A stretch of 64,000 nucleotides of DNA from positions 1,759,001 through 1,823,000 of the forward strand of contig NZ_CP014595.1 in NCBI RefSeq assembly GCF_001687105.1. The letters are read 5' to 3'. The DNA comes from Salipiger sp. CCB-MM3. Its GTDB lineage: Bacteria > Pseudomonadota > Alphaproteobacteria > Rhodobacterales > Rhodobacteraceae. The translations under genes and the position numbers were made by a program. This document shows, in pieces, positions 26,082 through 33,711 of the stretch; positions within the stretch are counted from its first letter, which is position 1; every line of letters begins with the position of its first letter. The notes under the pieces were generated by a model. That model was not told where the DNA came from. It did no database searches and was given only the letters and a program-made list of their open reading frames with translations.

Positions 26082-27266
26082 ATGCGTATCTGGCCCCTTC
26101 TGACCGCCCTCCTGCTGCCCGCAGCGGTGCAGGCTCAATCCCTGCAGGCCGTGCCCTGCGGCGGCGATTTCCGCGCCTTTCTGGACGGGGTTGCCGATGA
26201 GGCGGTGGCGCAGGGGGCCGATCCCGCGGCTGCGGCGCGGTTCTTCGGCGGATTGCGGCAGGATCCCAAAGTGCTGAAGGCCGACCGGGCGCAGGGCATC
26301 TTTCAATCGCCCTTCATCGAGTTTTCGCGCAAGCTGATCTCGCAGGACCGGCTCGACAAGGGCCGCCGCAAGGCCGAGGAATGGGACGCTGTCTTTGACC
26401 GGATCGAGAGCGAATACGGCATCTCGCGCGGGGTGCTGCTGGCGTTCTGGGCCTTCGAGACCGATTACGGCGGCTATCAGGGCAACTTCAACACCGCCAA
26501 CGCTCTGGCCACGCTGGCGCATGACTGTCGCAGGCCCGAGTTGTTCCGCCCGCAGCTGATCGCGGCGCTGGAGCTTTACGAGCATGGCGATTTCGATCCC
26601 GCAAAGACCACCGGTGCTTGGGCCGGCGAGATCGGCATGGTGCAGATGCTGCCCAAGGACATCATCGAGAACGGCGTCGATGGCGATGGCGACGGCCATG
26701 TGCTGCTCAAGTCCTCGGTGCCCGATGCGCTGATGTCGGGGGCGAAGATGCTCTCGGGGCTTGGCTGGCGCCCGAACGAGCCTTGGCTGCAGGAGATCAC
26801 CCTCCCGGAGGATTTCGACTGGTCGATGACCGGGCTCGAGACCACCTTGAGCGTCGCCGAGTGGGAGCGTCTTGGCGTGTCGGGCCGCAACGGCGCGCTG
26901 GATGACGGGCGCTTGCAGGCGTCGATCCTGCTGCCGCAGGGGCGCGGCGGGCCAGCGTTTATCGCCTATCCGAACTTCCGGGTCTATTTCGAGTGGAACC
27001 AGAGCTTCACCTATGTTCTGACCGCGGCCTATTTCGCCACGCGGCTCGAAGGGGCACCGGTCTATGACGCGCGCACACCGGCGCCGGGGCTCTCGGGGCC
27101 GCAGATGCAGCAGCTTCAGCGCAAGCTGCAGTCGCGCGGGCATGACGTTGGCGAGGCCGATGGCATCCTCGGCGCTGGCACCCGAGCCGCGGTGCGCCGG
27201 ATGCAGGCGGAACTGGGGCTGCCGGTGGATGGCTGGCCGACGGAGAGCCTGCTGAACGCGCTCTGA
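26082..27266 (+). CDS. Lytic murein transglycosylase with peptidoglycan-binding domain (MltB family)
   Basis: A 394-residue exported protein. Residues 1-19 are a signal peptide (MRIWPLLTALLLPAAVQAQ). The SLT_2 domain includes LLAFWAFETDYGGYQGNFNT, with the catalytic glutamate in FET, and GEIGMVQMLPKDIIENGVDG. A C-terminal PG_binding_1 domain begins near 325 (LSGPQMQQLQRKLQSRGHD) with GILGAGTRAAVRRMQ. It cleaves the glycan strand to 1,6-anhydromuramic products in the periplasm. AAGAGG precedes the start. No lipobox is seen, so it is probably soluble. Confidence 0.93.
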   Translation: MRIWPLLTALLLPAAVQAQSLQAVPCGGDFRAFLDGVADEAVAQGADPAAAARFFGGLRQDPKVLKADRAQGIFQSPFIEFSRKLISQDRLDKGRRKAEEWDAVFDRIESEYGISRGVLLAFWAFETDYGGYQGNFNTANALATLAHDCRRPELFRPQLIAALELYEHGDFDPAKTTGAWAGEIGMVQMLPKDIIENGVDGDGDGHVLLKSSVPDALMSGAKMLSGLGWRPNEPWLQEITLPEDFDWSMTGLETTLSVAEWERLGVSGRNGALDDGRLQASILLPQGRGGPAFIAYPNFRVYFEWNQSFTYVLTAAYFATRLEGAPVYDARTPAPGLSGPQMQQLQRKLQSRGHDVGEADGILGAGTRAAVRRMQAELGLPVDGWPTESLLNAL

Positions 27267-27362
27267 TCTGCTCGGCGGCGGGGTTTCGCGCAGGGTGAGC
27301 GGCGGGCAGCCGTCGCCACTCAAGCAGGGGAACCGCCGCGCAGCGCGCTGGGTTTTGCGCGC

Positions 27363-27794
27363 ATGATACGTTTTGCGAAACACCCCGCTCCGCTGGCGGC
27401 GCTCTTCGCGCTCGCCCTTTCGGCCTGCCTGCCGCAGGAGAAGCAAAGCCCGGCGCAGGAGGGCGTGGGTGCCGAGGACACCGCCGCTGCCATCCCGCAG
27501 GATATGCAGGGGCGCTGGGGGCTGGTTCCGGCGGATTGTACCTCGACCCGCGGCGATGCCAAGGGGCTGATGACCGTCGAAGGCGACACGCTGAGCTATT
27601 ATGAATCGCGCGCAGTTCTGGACGCAGTGGCCGAGAGCGATCCCGAGCGCCTCGAGGCGTCCTTTGCCTTCACCGGCGAGGGGCTCAGTTGGAGCCGGGA
27701 TGTGGTTCTGGTGCTGCGCGGCGACACGCTGGTGCGGCAGGAGAGTGGGGAGGGCGCGAGCCCCGAGCCGCTGACCTACACGCGCTGCGGCTGA
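27363..27794 (+). CDS. Probable lipoprotein of unknown function
   Basis: A 143-residue protein with a lipoprotein signal: basic start MIRFAKHPAP, hydrophobic core and lipobox LSAC near residue 22, then a low-complexity linker rich in Gln, Glu and Ala. The mature part (MQGRWGLVPADCTSTRGDAKG, then TVEGDTLSYYESRA) looks like a small beta-rich periplasmic domain and has two further cysteines (DCTS and the terminal RCG). No named family is recognised. A strong hairpin terminator follows. Confidence 0.75.
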   Translation: MIRFAKHPAPLAALFALALSACLPQEKQSPAQEGVGAEDTAAAIPQDMQGRWGLVPADCTSTRGDAKGLMTVEGDTLSYYESRAVLDAVAESDPERLEASFAFTGEGLSWSRDVVLVLRGDTLVRQESGEGASPEPLTYTRCG

Positions 27795-27820
27795 TCGCCT
27801 CGCGGTGTGGCCGAAGGTAC

Positions 27821-27848
27821 AGGGCCAGCGATCAAGCTGGCCCTTTTG
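27821..27848 (+). terminator. Rho-independent terminator after the lipoprotein gene
   Basis: GGGCCAGC (27822-27829), a GATCAA loop and GCTGGCCC (27836-27843) are followed by TTTT. It lies 27 nt after the lipoprotein stop, in front of the convergent amidase gene. Confidence 0.8.
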
Positions 27849-27861
27849 CTGTCATCAAGGG

Positions 27862-29190
27862 TCAGGCAAGCGCAGCTTCGGCGGCGACCGACAGGCGTAG
27901 CAGGCGGTCTTCTTCCATTGGGGCCGCCATCAGCGAGATGCCGCAGCTTGACGCGCCTGTGGGCAGCGTGGTGACGCAGAGGCCCATGACATTGCCGACG
28001 CGGGTGTTGCGCAGGGTCAGCAGGTTCTCGGTGACGTAATATTCCTCGTCGGTCATCAGCCGGTCGGCCTGTGGCGGCAGGTTCGGCGCGGTCGGGCAGA
28101 GCACCGCGTCAAAGCCCGCCGTGGCCTCGGCCCAAGCGGCGCGCGCCTGCATCATGCGGTTCCACGCATTGATGTACTCGGCAGCGGAGAACTCTTTGCC
28201 GCCTTCGAAACGGGCGCGGATCGGCGGGAACATCAGCTCGCCGCGCGCGGTGATCTCATCGCCCCAAGCGGCCCATGCCTCGGCGGTGTAGAGCACACCC
28301 GCGTCGCCCATGGGCACGGCCACCTCGGGCACCTCGATCGGCACGATCTCGGCCCCGGCGGCAGCCAGCTTTTCCAGCGCCGCGGCGTAGGCGGCGGCGG
28401 GCTCGGGGCGCAGGTCGTCCATCACGATGGTCTGCAGCGTGGCAAGGCGCACGCCCTTGAGCGAGGCACCGGTCAGGTCGGGGGCGTTGCGCCCCTCGAG
28501 CGCCGCCAGCATCAGCGCCGCATCCTCGACCGTCTGGCACAGCGGGCCGACGGTGTCGAAGCGCGCCGCCAGCGGCACCGCGCCTTCAAGGGACAGTCGC
28601 CCAGCGGTGGTCTTCAACCCCACAAGGTCGTTCCACGCGGAAGGGATGCGCACCGAGCCGCCGGTGTCCGATCCCACCGCCGCCGCGGCCAGCCCGAAGG
28701 CGACCGAGGCCGCGGCACCGGAGGAGGAGCCGCCCGCCACCGAGCCCGGGTCATTTACCGAAGGCGGGGTGGCGGTCACCGGGTTGAGCCCGAGGCCGGA
28801 GAAGGCCAGTTCGGACAGATGCGTCTTGCCAAGGCAGACAAGGCCCATGGCGGTGGCGGTCTGCAGCACCTTGGCGTCGGTGTCGGGCACGCGGCCCTCG
28901 AGCAGCGCGGTTCCCGCCTCGGTGGCGACGCCGGCGGTGTCGAAGAGGTCTTTCCAACTGACCGGCACGCCATCAAGCGGCGAGAGACGGCGCCCCGCCT
29001 TGGCGCGAGCACTGGCGGCCTCGGCCTCGGCCAGAGCGCGCTCGGGGGTGAGGCGGGCGTAAATCCGATCCTTCAGCGGGTGCGCCGCGATCTTGTCGAG
29101 GAAGGCTTGCGTCAGCGCCACCGGGTCCACTTCGCCCGCACCGATTGCCCGCCCCAGATCCGCCGCGCTCTTGCCTGTCCAGTCCGTCAT
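27862..29190 (-). CDS. Amidase (amidase signature family)
   Basis: A 442-residue amidase with the Ser-cisSer-Lys triad: Lys in VSWKDLFDTAGV near 78, the cis-Ser and nucleophile region in GGSSSGAAASVAFG and GSDTGGSVRIPSAW near 152-180. The substrate is not predictable; relatives hydrolyse aliphatic or aromatic amides, and GatA-type roles are unlikely because no gatB or gatC is nearby. The late CVTTLPTGASSCGISLMA strand is a usual C-terminal feature. It is divergent from the UbiH-type gene. Confidence 0.9.
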   Translation of the reverse strand: MTDWTGKSAADLGRAIGAGEVDPVALTQAFLDKIAAHPLKDRIYARLTPERALAEAEAASARAKAGRRLSPLDGVPVSWKDLFDTAGVATEAGTALLEGRVPDTDAKVLQTATAMGLVCLGKTHLSELAFSGLGLNPVTATPPSVNDPGSVAGGSSSGAAASVAFGLAAAAVGSDTGGSVRIPSAWNDLVGLKTTAGRLSLEGAVPLAARFDTVGPLCQTVEDAALMLAALEGRNAPDLTGASLKGVRLATLQTIVMDDLRPEPAAAYAAALEKLAAAGAEIVPIEVPEVAVPMGDAGVLYTAEAWAAWGDEITARGELMFPPIRARFEGGKEFSAAEYINAWNRMMQARAAWAEATAGFDAVLCPTAPNLPPQADRLMTDEEYYVTENLLTLRNTRVGNVMGLCVTTLPTGASSCGISLMAAPMEEDRLLRLSVAAEAALA

Positions 29191-29277
29191 GCCGCCATCC
29201 TATTTTTTGCGTTCGGCGCGACGGTAACGGCACGGCGCCGCATGGACAATCCCGGCCGCAGGACCATAGTACGCCTC

Positions 29278-30495
29278 ATGACACAGGACAGCGATCTGCT
29301 CATCATCGGCGGCGGTCTGAACGGCCCCGCGCTTGCGCTGGCGGCGGCACAGGCCGGGCTCAGCTCTACCGTCATCGACGCTCTGCCCGGCGAGACAAGG
29401 GCCGATCCAGGGTTCGATGGCCGCGCCTATGCGCTGGCCCTCGCCTCGGTGCGGCTCTTGGCCAATCTCGGCCTCTGGGACGACTTGGCCCCGCAGGCCC
29501 AGCCGATGAGCGCCATCCGCGTGACCGACGGACGGGTCGGCGAGGCGGAAGTGTTCCTCGGGCTCGATTTCGCCTCGGCGGAGATCGAAGAAGGGCCGAT
29601 GGGCCATATGGTCGAGGACCGCTTCCTGCGCCGCGCGCTGCTGCAAGCCATGGCCGATGCGCCACTGGTGACCCATCGCGCGGGATGCACGGTGATCGGG
29701 CAGGAGGTGGATGCTTCGGGCGTGACGGTGCAACTGGCGGATGGCGGCAGCCTGCGCGGACGGCTGCTCATCGGCGCCGACGGGCGCAGCAGCGGCACCG
29801 CTGCGCGCGCCGGCATCCGGCGCATGGGCTGGAGCTATGGCCAGACCGCGCTGGTCTGTGCCATCGCGCATGAAAAGCCGCATGAGTGCGTGGCGCATCA
29901 GTTCTTCATGCCCAGCGGGCCGCTGGCGATCCTGCCGCTGACCGGCAACCGCAGCTCGATCGTCTGGAGCGAGAGCGATGCGCAGGCCCGCGCGATCAAC
30001 GCGCTGCCCGACGACGCGTATCTGCAGGTGCTGCGCCCGCGCTTCGGCGATTTCCTCGGAGAGATCTCGCTGGCCGGGCCGCGCTATACCTATCCGCTGG
30101 GGCTGACGCTGGCGAACAGCTTCATCGGCGCGCGGCTGGCGCTGTTGGGGGATGCGGCGCATGGCATGCATCCGATCGCCGGGCAGGGGCTCAACGCCGG
30201 GCTGCGCGATGTCGCCGCGCTGGCGCATGTGCTGGCGCATGCGCAGCGGCGCGGTGAGGATGTGGCCTCGGAGCTCGTGCTGGCGCGCTACCAGAGCTGG
30301 CGTCGCTTCGACACGGCGGCACTGGCATCGGCGACCGATCTGTTCAACCGGCTCTTCTCGAACGACAATCCGCTGCTGCGCGCCGGGCGTGATTTTGGCA
30401 TGGCGCTGGTTCAGGGGATGCCGGGGCTGCGCCGCAACTTCGTGCGCGAGGCGGCCGGGCTGACCGGCGATCTGCCCGATCTCATGGCCAAATGA
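29278..30495 (+). CDS. UbiH/UbiF-type FAD-dependent hydroxylase
   Basis: A 405-residue flavoprotein monooxygenase of the ubiquinone-biosynthesis group. The FAD-binding GGGLNGPALALAAAQAG is near residues 11-27; the middle motif is IGADGRSSGTAARAG; and LLGDAAHGMHPIAGQGLNAG near 290-310 is the second FAD motif with the family DA-H-P pattern. It probably hydroxylates the ring of a ubiquinone precursor, but which position cannot be told from one paralogue. The start follows a short gap after the divergent amidase. Confidence 0.9.
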   Translation: MTQDSDLLIIGGGLNGPALALAAAQAGLSSTVIDALPGETRADPGFDGRAYALALASVRLLANLGLWDDLAPQAQPMSAIRVTDGRVGEAEVFLGLDFASAEIEEGPMGHMVEDRFLRRALLQAMADAPLVTHRAGCTVIGQEVDASGVTVQLADGGSLRGRLLIGADGRSSGTAARAGIRRMGWSYGQTALVCAIAHEKPHECVAHQFFMPSGPLAILPLTGNRSSIVWSESDAQARAINALPDDAYLQVLRPRFGDFLGEISLAGPRYTYPLGLTLANSFIGARLALLGDAAHGMHPIAGQGLNAGLRDVAALAHVLAHAQRRGEDVASELVLARYQSWRRFDTAALASATDLFNRLFSNDNPLLRAGRDFGMALVQGMPGLRRNFVREAAGLTGDLPDLMAK

Positions 30496-30526
30496 GCCGC
30501 AAAGCGATCCGCCGGGGAAGGTGAGC

Positions 30527-30570
30527 CAAGCTCCTTCGAAGGAGCTTGCACATCTCTTCGAAGAGATTTG
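30527..30570. repeat. Paired TTCGAA palindromes, copy 2
   Basis: The first unit (30527-30548) is a perfect 22-bp palindrome beginning CAAGCT and ending AGCTTG around CCTTCGAAGG. The second (30549-30570) is a 22-bp palindrome around TCTTCGAAGA with one mismatch. Read on the minus strand, the unit order equals copy 1 at 9872-9915. It lies in the 113-nt gap between two convergent genes. Confidence 0.75.
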
Positions 30571-30608
30571 GCGGCGCAGGCCCTCACCGGACCTGCGTCG
30601 CCGCGCGT

Positions 30609-32150
30609 TCAGCGGATGCGCTGCCCGTTGGCCAGCAGATGCCCGTCGGCGTCCACTTCGATGGTCGAGGTCATCGTGTCGGGCTCGGACCCGGCCACGG
30701 TGAACATGCCCAGCATCATCCGCGCGCCCATGGCGTCCTGCTGGCTCAGCAGCCCCATGGCGATCAGCTTGTCGATCAGCCCATTGGCCCCGGCGAGGGT
30801 GAAATTGACCGCGCCCTCGGGCCGCGGCATGCCGCCATAGCTTTCGGTGTCCTCGTTGTGGAAGGTGAAATCGCCCGCCCCGGTGATCTTGGCGCCCGCC
30901 ACCTCAAGCGTCAGGCTATTGAGCGACAGCGCATTGAGCTCGGCAGGGGCAGTCTCTTCGCCTTCAAGCTGCGCGAGATCGGCGGGATCGAAGATCGACA
31001 CCAGCGGTGTCGCCTTGCCGGTGATATCGAACGCCAGCGTCGCCGGATCGCGCGGCAGGCTGCCGCCGGGATCGAAGATGCCCCAAATCTGATCCGACAC
31101 GGTCAGCCCGCCCAAGGTAAGGCCAAGCGCCAGATCCTGCGGCGTGTCGGATTTGGCCAGCGGCAGCGTCATATTGTAAGCGACCTCGTCCATCGCGGCG
31201 CTGACTGGGAAGGGCAGAGAGCTGCCCTCGGCCTCGTAGTTCAGCGTATCGAGCGACAAGGCGTAGCTTAGATGCGCGCCATCGATCGACCCCTCGAAGC
31301 TGCCGCCTTTCGAGCTGCTGCTGCCGGTCATCGTCTCGCCGTCCTGAGTGACTGCAAAGCTCGCCTGCCCAGTCTCATAAGTGAACCGCCCGCTGCCCTC
31401 GAAACCCGCGGCCATGAAGGCGGCGGCATCCTCGCTGCCCATCTCGTCGGGGATCACCGACATGCCGCTGCTGGCCAGCCCGGTCATGCGTCCGGAGATT
31501 TGCCCGGTGACATTCTCTTCCTCGGGGTTGCTGCCCGACAGGTCGTAGCGCAGCTCGTCGGTCTTGTAGCTGTGGCTGTAGCGCCTTGTGCCATCGCTGC
31601 TGTCCACTTCAGAGCTGCCGCTGAGCGGGCCTGTGGCGAGGCTGGCGCTGATCACCTCACGCGGCAGTTCCTCGCCTTCGGCCACCAGACGCACCAGATC
31701 GAGCGATGTGGCGGCGGCGCTATAGCTGTAGTCCATCGCCTCCGGAGTGCCGGACGCGATCATCTCCAGCGCCTCCTGACCCAGTTCCAGCGTCATCTCG
31801 ACCGGCTCGGCCCCCTCTTCGGTGACGCGAATGTCGATCGGCATCGGGCTGGGGAAGCGGATCCCGACAGTGCCGTCGCCGAGGTCTTCGAAGGTCAGAT
31901 CACCAAAGGCGACCGTCACGTCGCCCGCGGCCTGCGCCTCACCGGCGGCCACCGCCATGGTGAGCGTCAGATCGCTCAGCAGCAGATTTCCGCCGCTGGG
32001 GCTTTCGGTCACCGAGACCTCATAGCCGACCCCCTCGAGCATGCCCGACAGGTCATCCCACACCTGTTCGGGGGTGACATCCGCGAGTGCGGGCGGCGTC
32101 AGTGCCAATGCCGCGACACCGGCTCCCATGACCCCAGTCAGAACACGCAT
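30609..32150 (-). CDS. DUF2125 family exported protein
   Basis: A 513-residue protein with a signal peptide (MRVLTGVMGAGVAALALTPP, cleaved near ALA-DV) and the long beta-rich repeat pattern of DUF2125, an alphaproteobacterial family of unknown function. Many short strands alternate with Ser/Gly-rich turns (SGSSEVDSSDGTRRYSHSYK, GETMTGSSSSKGGSFEGSID), suggesting a periplasmic or outer-membrane beta structure. The start at 32150 puts the signal peptide at the N-terminus; the frame extends to 32180 without a better site. Confidence 0.8.
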   Translation of the reverse strand: MRVLTGVMGAGVAALALTPPALADVTPEQVWDDLSGMLEGVGYEVSVTESPSGGNLLLSDLTLTMAVAAGEAQAAGDVTVAFGDLTFEDLGDGTVGIRFPSPMPIDIRVTEEGAEPVEMTLELGQEALEMIASGTPEAMDYSYSAAATSLDLVRLVAEGEELPREVISASLATGPLSGSSEVDSSDGTRRYSHSYKTDELRYDLSGSNPEEENVTGQISGRMTGLASSGMSVIPDEMGSEDAAAFMAAGFEGSGRFTYETGQASFAVTQDGETMTGSSSSKGGSFEGSIDGAHLSYALSLDTLNYEAEGSSLPFPVSAAMDEVAYNMTLPLAKSDTPQDLALGLTLGGLTVSDQIWGIFDPGGSLPRDPATLAFDITGKATPLVSIFDPADLAQLEGEETAPAELNALSLNSLTLEVAGAKITGAGDFTFHNEDTESYGGMPRPEGAVNFTLAGANGLIDKLIAMGLLSQQDAMGARMMLGMFTVAGSEPDTMTSTIEVDADGHLLANGQRIR

Positions 32151-32272
32151 CCCCAATCCCTTCCATGGCGTATATCGCAATCAATGGCCTAGAGTTCGCC
32201 TCCGTATCCCCCGGGGTCAAGGGGGTGGACCGTGGATAGCGCTGTGTTTACCAAGGAGGGGATTTCCAACCG

Positions 32273-33034
32273 ATGGGGCAATCCATGGACCTGACAGGGA
32301 AAACCGCGCTGATCACCGGAGCGAGCCGCGGCATCGGCGCCGCGGTGGCCCGGCTTTTTGCCGAGGCTGGCGCGAATGTGGCGCTGGTGGCGCGCAGCCG
32401 CGAGGCGGTGGCGGAACTGGCCGGAGAGATCGGTCCCAAGGCGATCGCCATCCCCTGCGACATCTCGCGCTACTGGGAGATGGATCAGGCGGTTCAGGCC
32501 TGCGTCACCGCCTTTGGCGGGCTCGACATTTTGGTCAACAACGCCGGGGTGATCGAGCCGATCGCGCCGCTGGCCGGGGCCGATCCGGACGCATGGGGGC
32601 AGGTGATCGACGTCAACCTCAAGGGCGTCTACCACGGCATGCGCGCGGCGCTGCCGCTGATGCTGGCGCAGGGAGGCGGCACGGTGCTGACCATCGGCTC
32701 TGGTGCGGCGCACCGCCCGCTTGAGGGCTGGTCGGCCTATTGTGCTTCGAAGGCCGGGGCGCTGATGCTGACCCGCATGGCGGACGAAGAGGGCCGCGCC
32801 CGCGGTATCCGCGCCATCTCGCTTTCGCCGGGCACAGTGGCGACGCAGATGCAGCGCACGATCAAAGCCTCTGGGGTGAATGCGGTGAGCGCGTTGGAGT
32901 GGGAAGATCATATTCCGCCCGAGTGGGTGGCCAAAGCGCTGCTGTGGATGTGCGGGCCGGAGGCGAATGGCTTTCTCGGCGATGAGGTCTCGCTGCGCGA
33001 CGAAGGCATTCGCAGCAAGATCGGCGTCGCATGA
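32273..33034 (+). CDS. Short-chain dehydrogenase/reductase
   Basis: A 253-residue classical SDR: cofactor motif TGASRGIGAA, structural NNAG, catalytic Ser in IGSGAAHRP and the Tyr-Lys pair in YCASK. Arg residues after the first beta-strand and in ARSREAV hint at NADP(H) preference. The substrate is unknown. It overlaps the enoyl-CoA hydratase gene by four bases (ATGA), so the two may act on the same acyl-CoA pathway. The ATG at 32273 has AAGGAGG about 13 nt upstream; the ATG at 32285 is an alternative. Confidence 0.88.
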   Translation: MGQSMDLTGKTALITGASRGIGAAVARLFAEAGANVALVARSREAVAELAGEIGPKAIAIPCDISRYWEMDQAVQACVTAFGGLDILVNNAGVIEPIAPLAGADPDAWGQVIDVNLKGVYHGMRAALPLMLAQGGGTVLTIGSGAAHRPLEGWSAYCASKAGALMLTRMADEEGRARGIRAISLSPGTVATQMQRTIKASGVNAVSALEWEDHIPPEWVAKALLWMCGPEANGFLGDEVSLRDEGIRSKIGVA

Positions 33035-33639
33035 TCTCGCTGGAGAAAGAGGGCGGCTATTGGTTGGCGGTGATCGACCGTCCGGAGAAGGCCAACTCTC
33101 TGACGCCGGAGATGCTCGAGCGCCTGTGTGAGATCGCCGAGGCGGCGGTCGAGGCGCGGGTGCTGGTGCTGACCGGGGTGGGCAAGGTGTTCTCTGCCGG
33201 TGCAGACCTCGAGGCGGCGCGCGCCGGGCTTGCCACCTCGCCGCTCTGGGAGCGGCTTTCGGGGGCGATCGCGGCGCTGCCCTGCCTGACCATCTGCGCG
33301 CTCAACGGCACGCTGGCGGGGGGCGCGATGGGCATGGCGCTGGCCTGCGATCTGCGGATCTCGGTACCCGGGGCGAAAGTCTTCTACCCGGTGATGAAGC
33401 TGGGGTTCCTGCCGCAGCCTTCCGATCCGCCGCGTCTGGCGGCGCTGGTCGGTCCCGCACGAGCCAAGATGATCCTCATGGCCGGTCAGAAGGTGCCGGT
33501 GGAAGAGGCGCAGGTCTGGGGGCTGATCGACCGCATCGTGCCGCCAGATCATCTTATGAGCACCGCGCGGGCGCTGGCCGAAGATGCGCTGGGCGCGGCG
33601 CCGGATCATGCGGCGGCGATCAAGGGGCTTATTCGATAG
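33031..33639 (+). CDS. Enoyl-CoA hydratase/isomerase family protein
   Basis: A 202-residue crotonase-fold protein, shorter than the usual 250-260. The oxyanion-hole segments are visible: FSAGADLEAAR near 50-60 and ALNGTLAGGAMGMALACDLR near 90-109. The acidic catalytic pair of hydratases is not evident (MKLGFLPQPSDPPR replaces the usual E-x-G-xx-P-xx-G), so hydratase activity is uncertain. It is coupled to the upstream SDR gene. The shorter length reflects a reduced C-terminal helical region. Confidence 0.82.
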   Translation: MISLEKEGGYWLAVIDRPEKANSLTPEMLERLCEIAEAAVEARVLVLTGVGKVFSAGADLEAARAGLATSPLWERLSGAIAALPCLTICALNGTLAGGAMGMALACDLRISVPGAKVFYPVMKLGFLPQPSDPPRLAALVGPARAKMILMAGQKVPVEEAQVWGLIDRIVPPDHLMSTARALAEDALGAAPDHAAAIKGLIR

Positions 33640-33711
33640 GTTTCTGGATCTTGGCACGCTGGTATTGCCTTTTTGGTGGTTGGCTCAACGCTGGATCGTG
33701 CAAGGGCTTGG

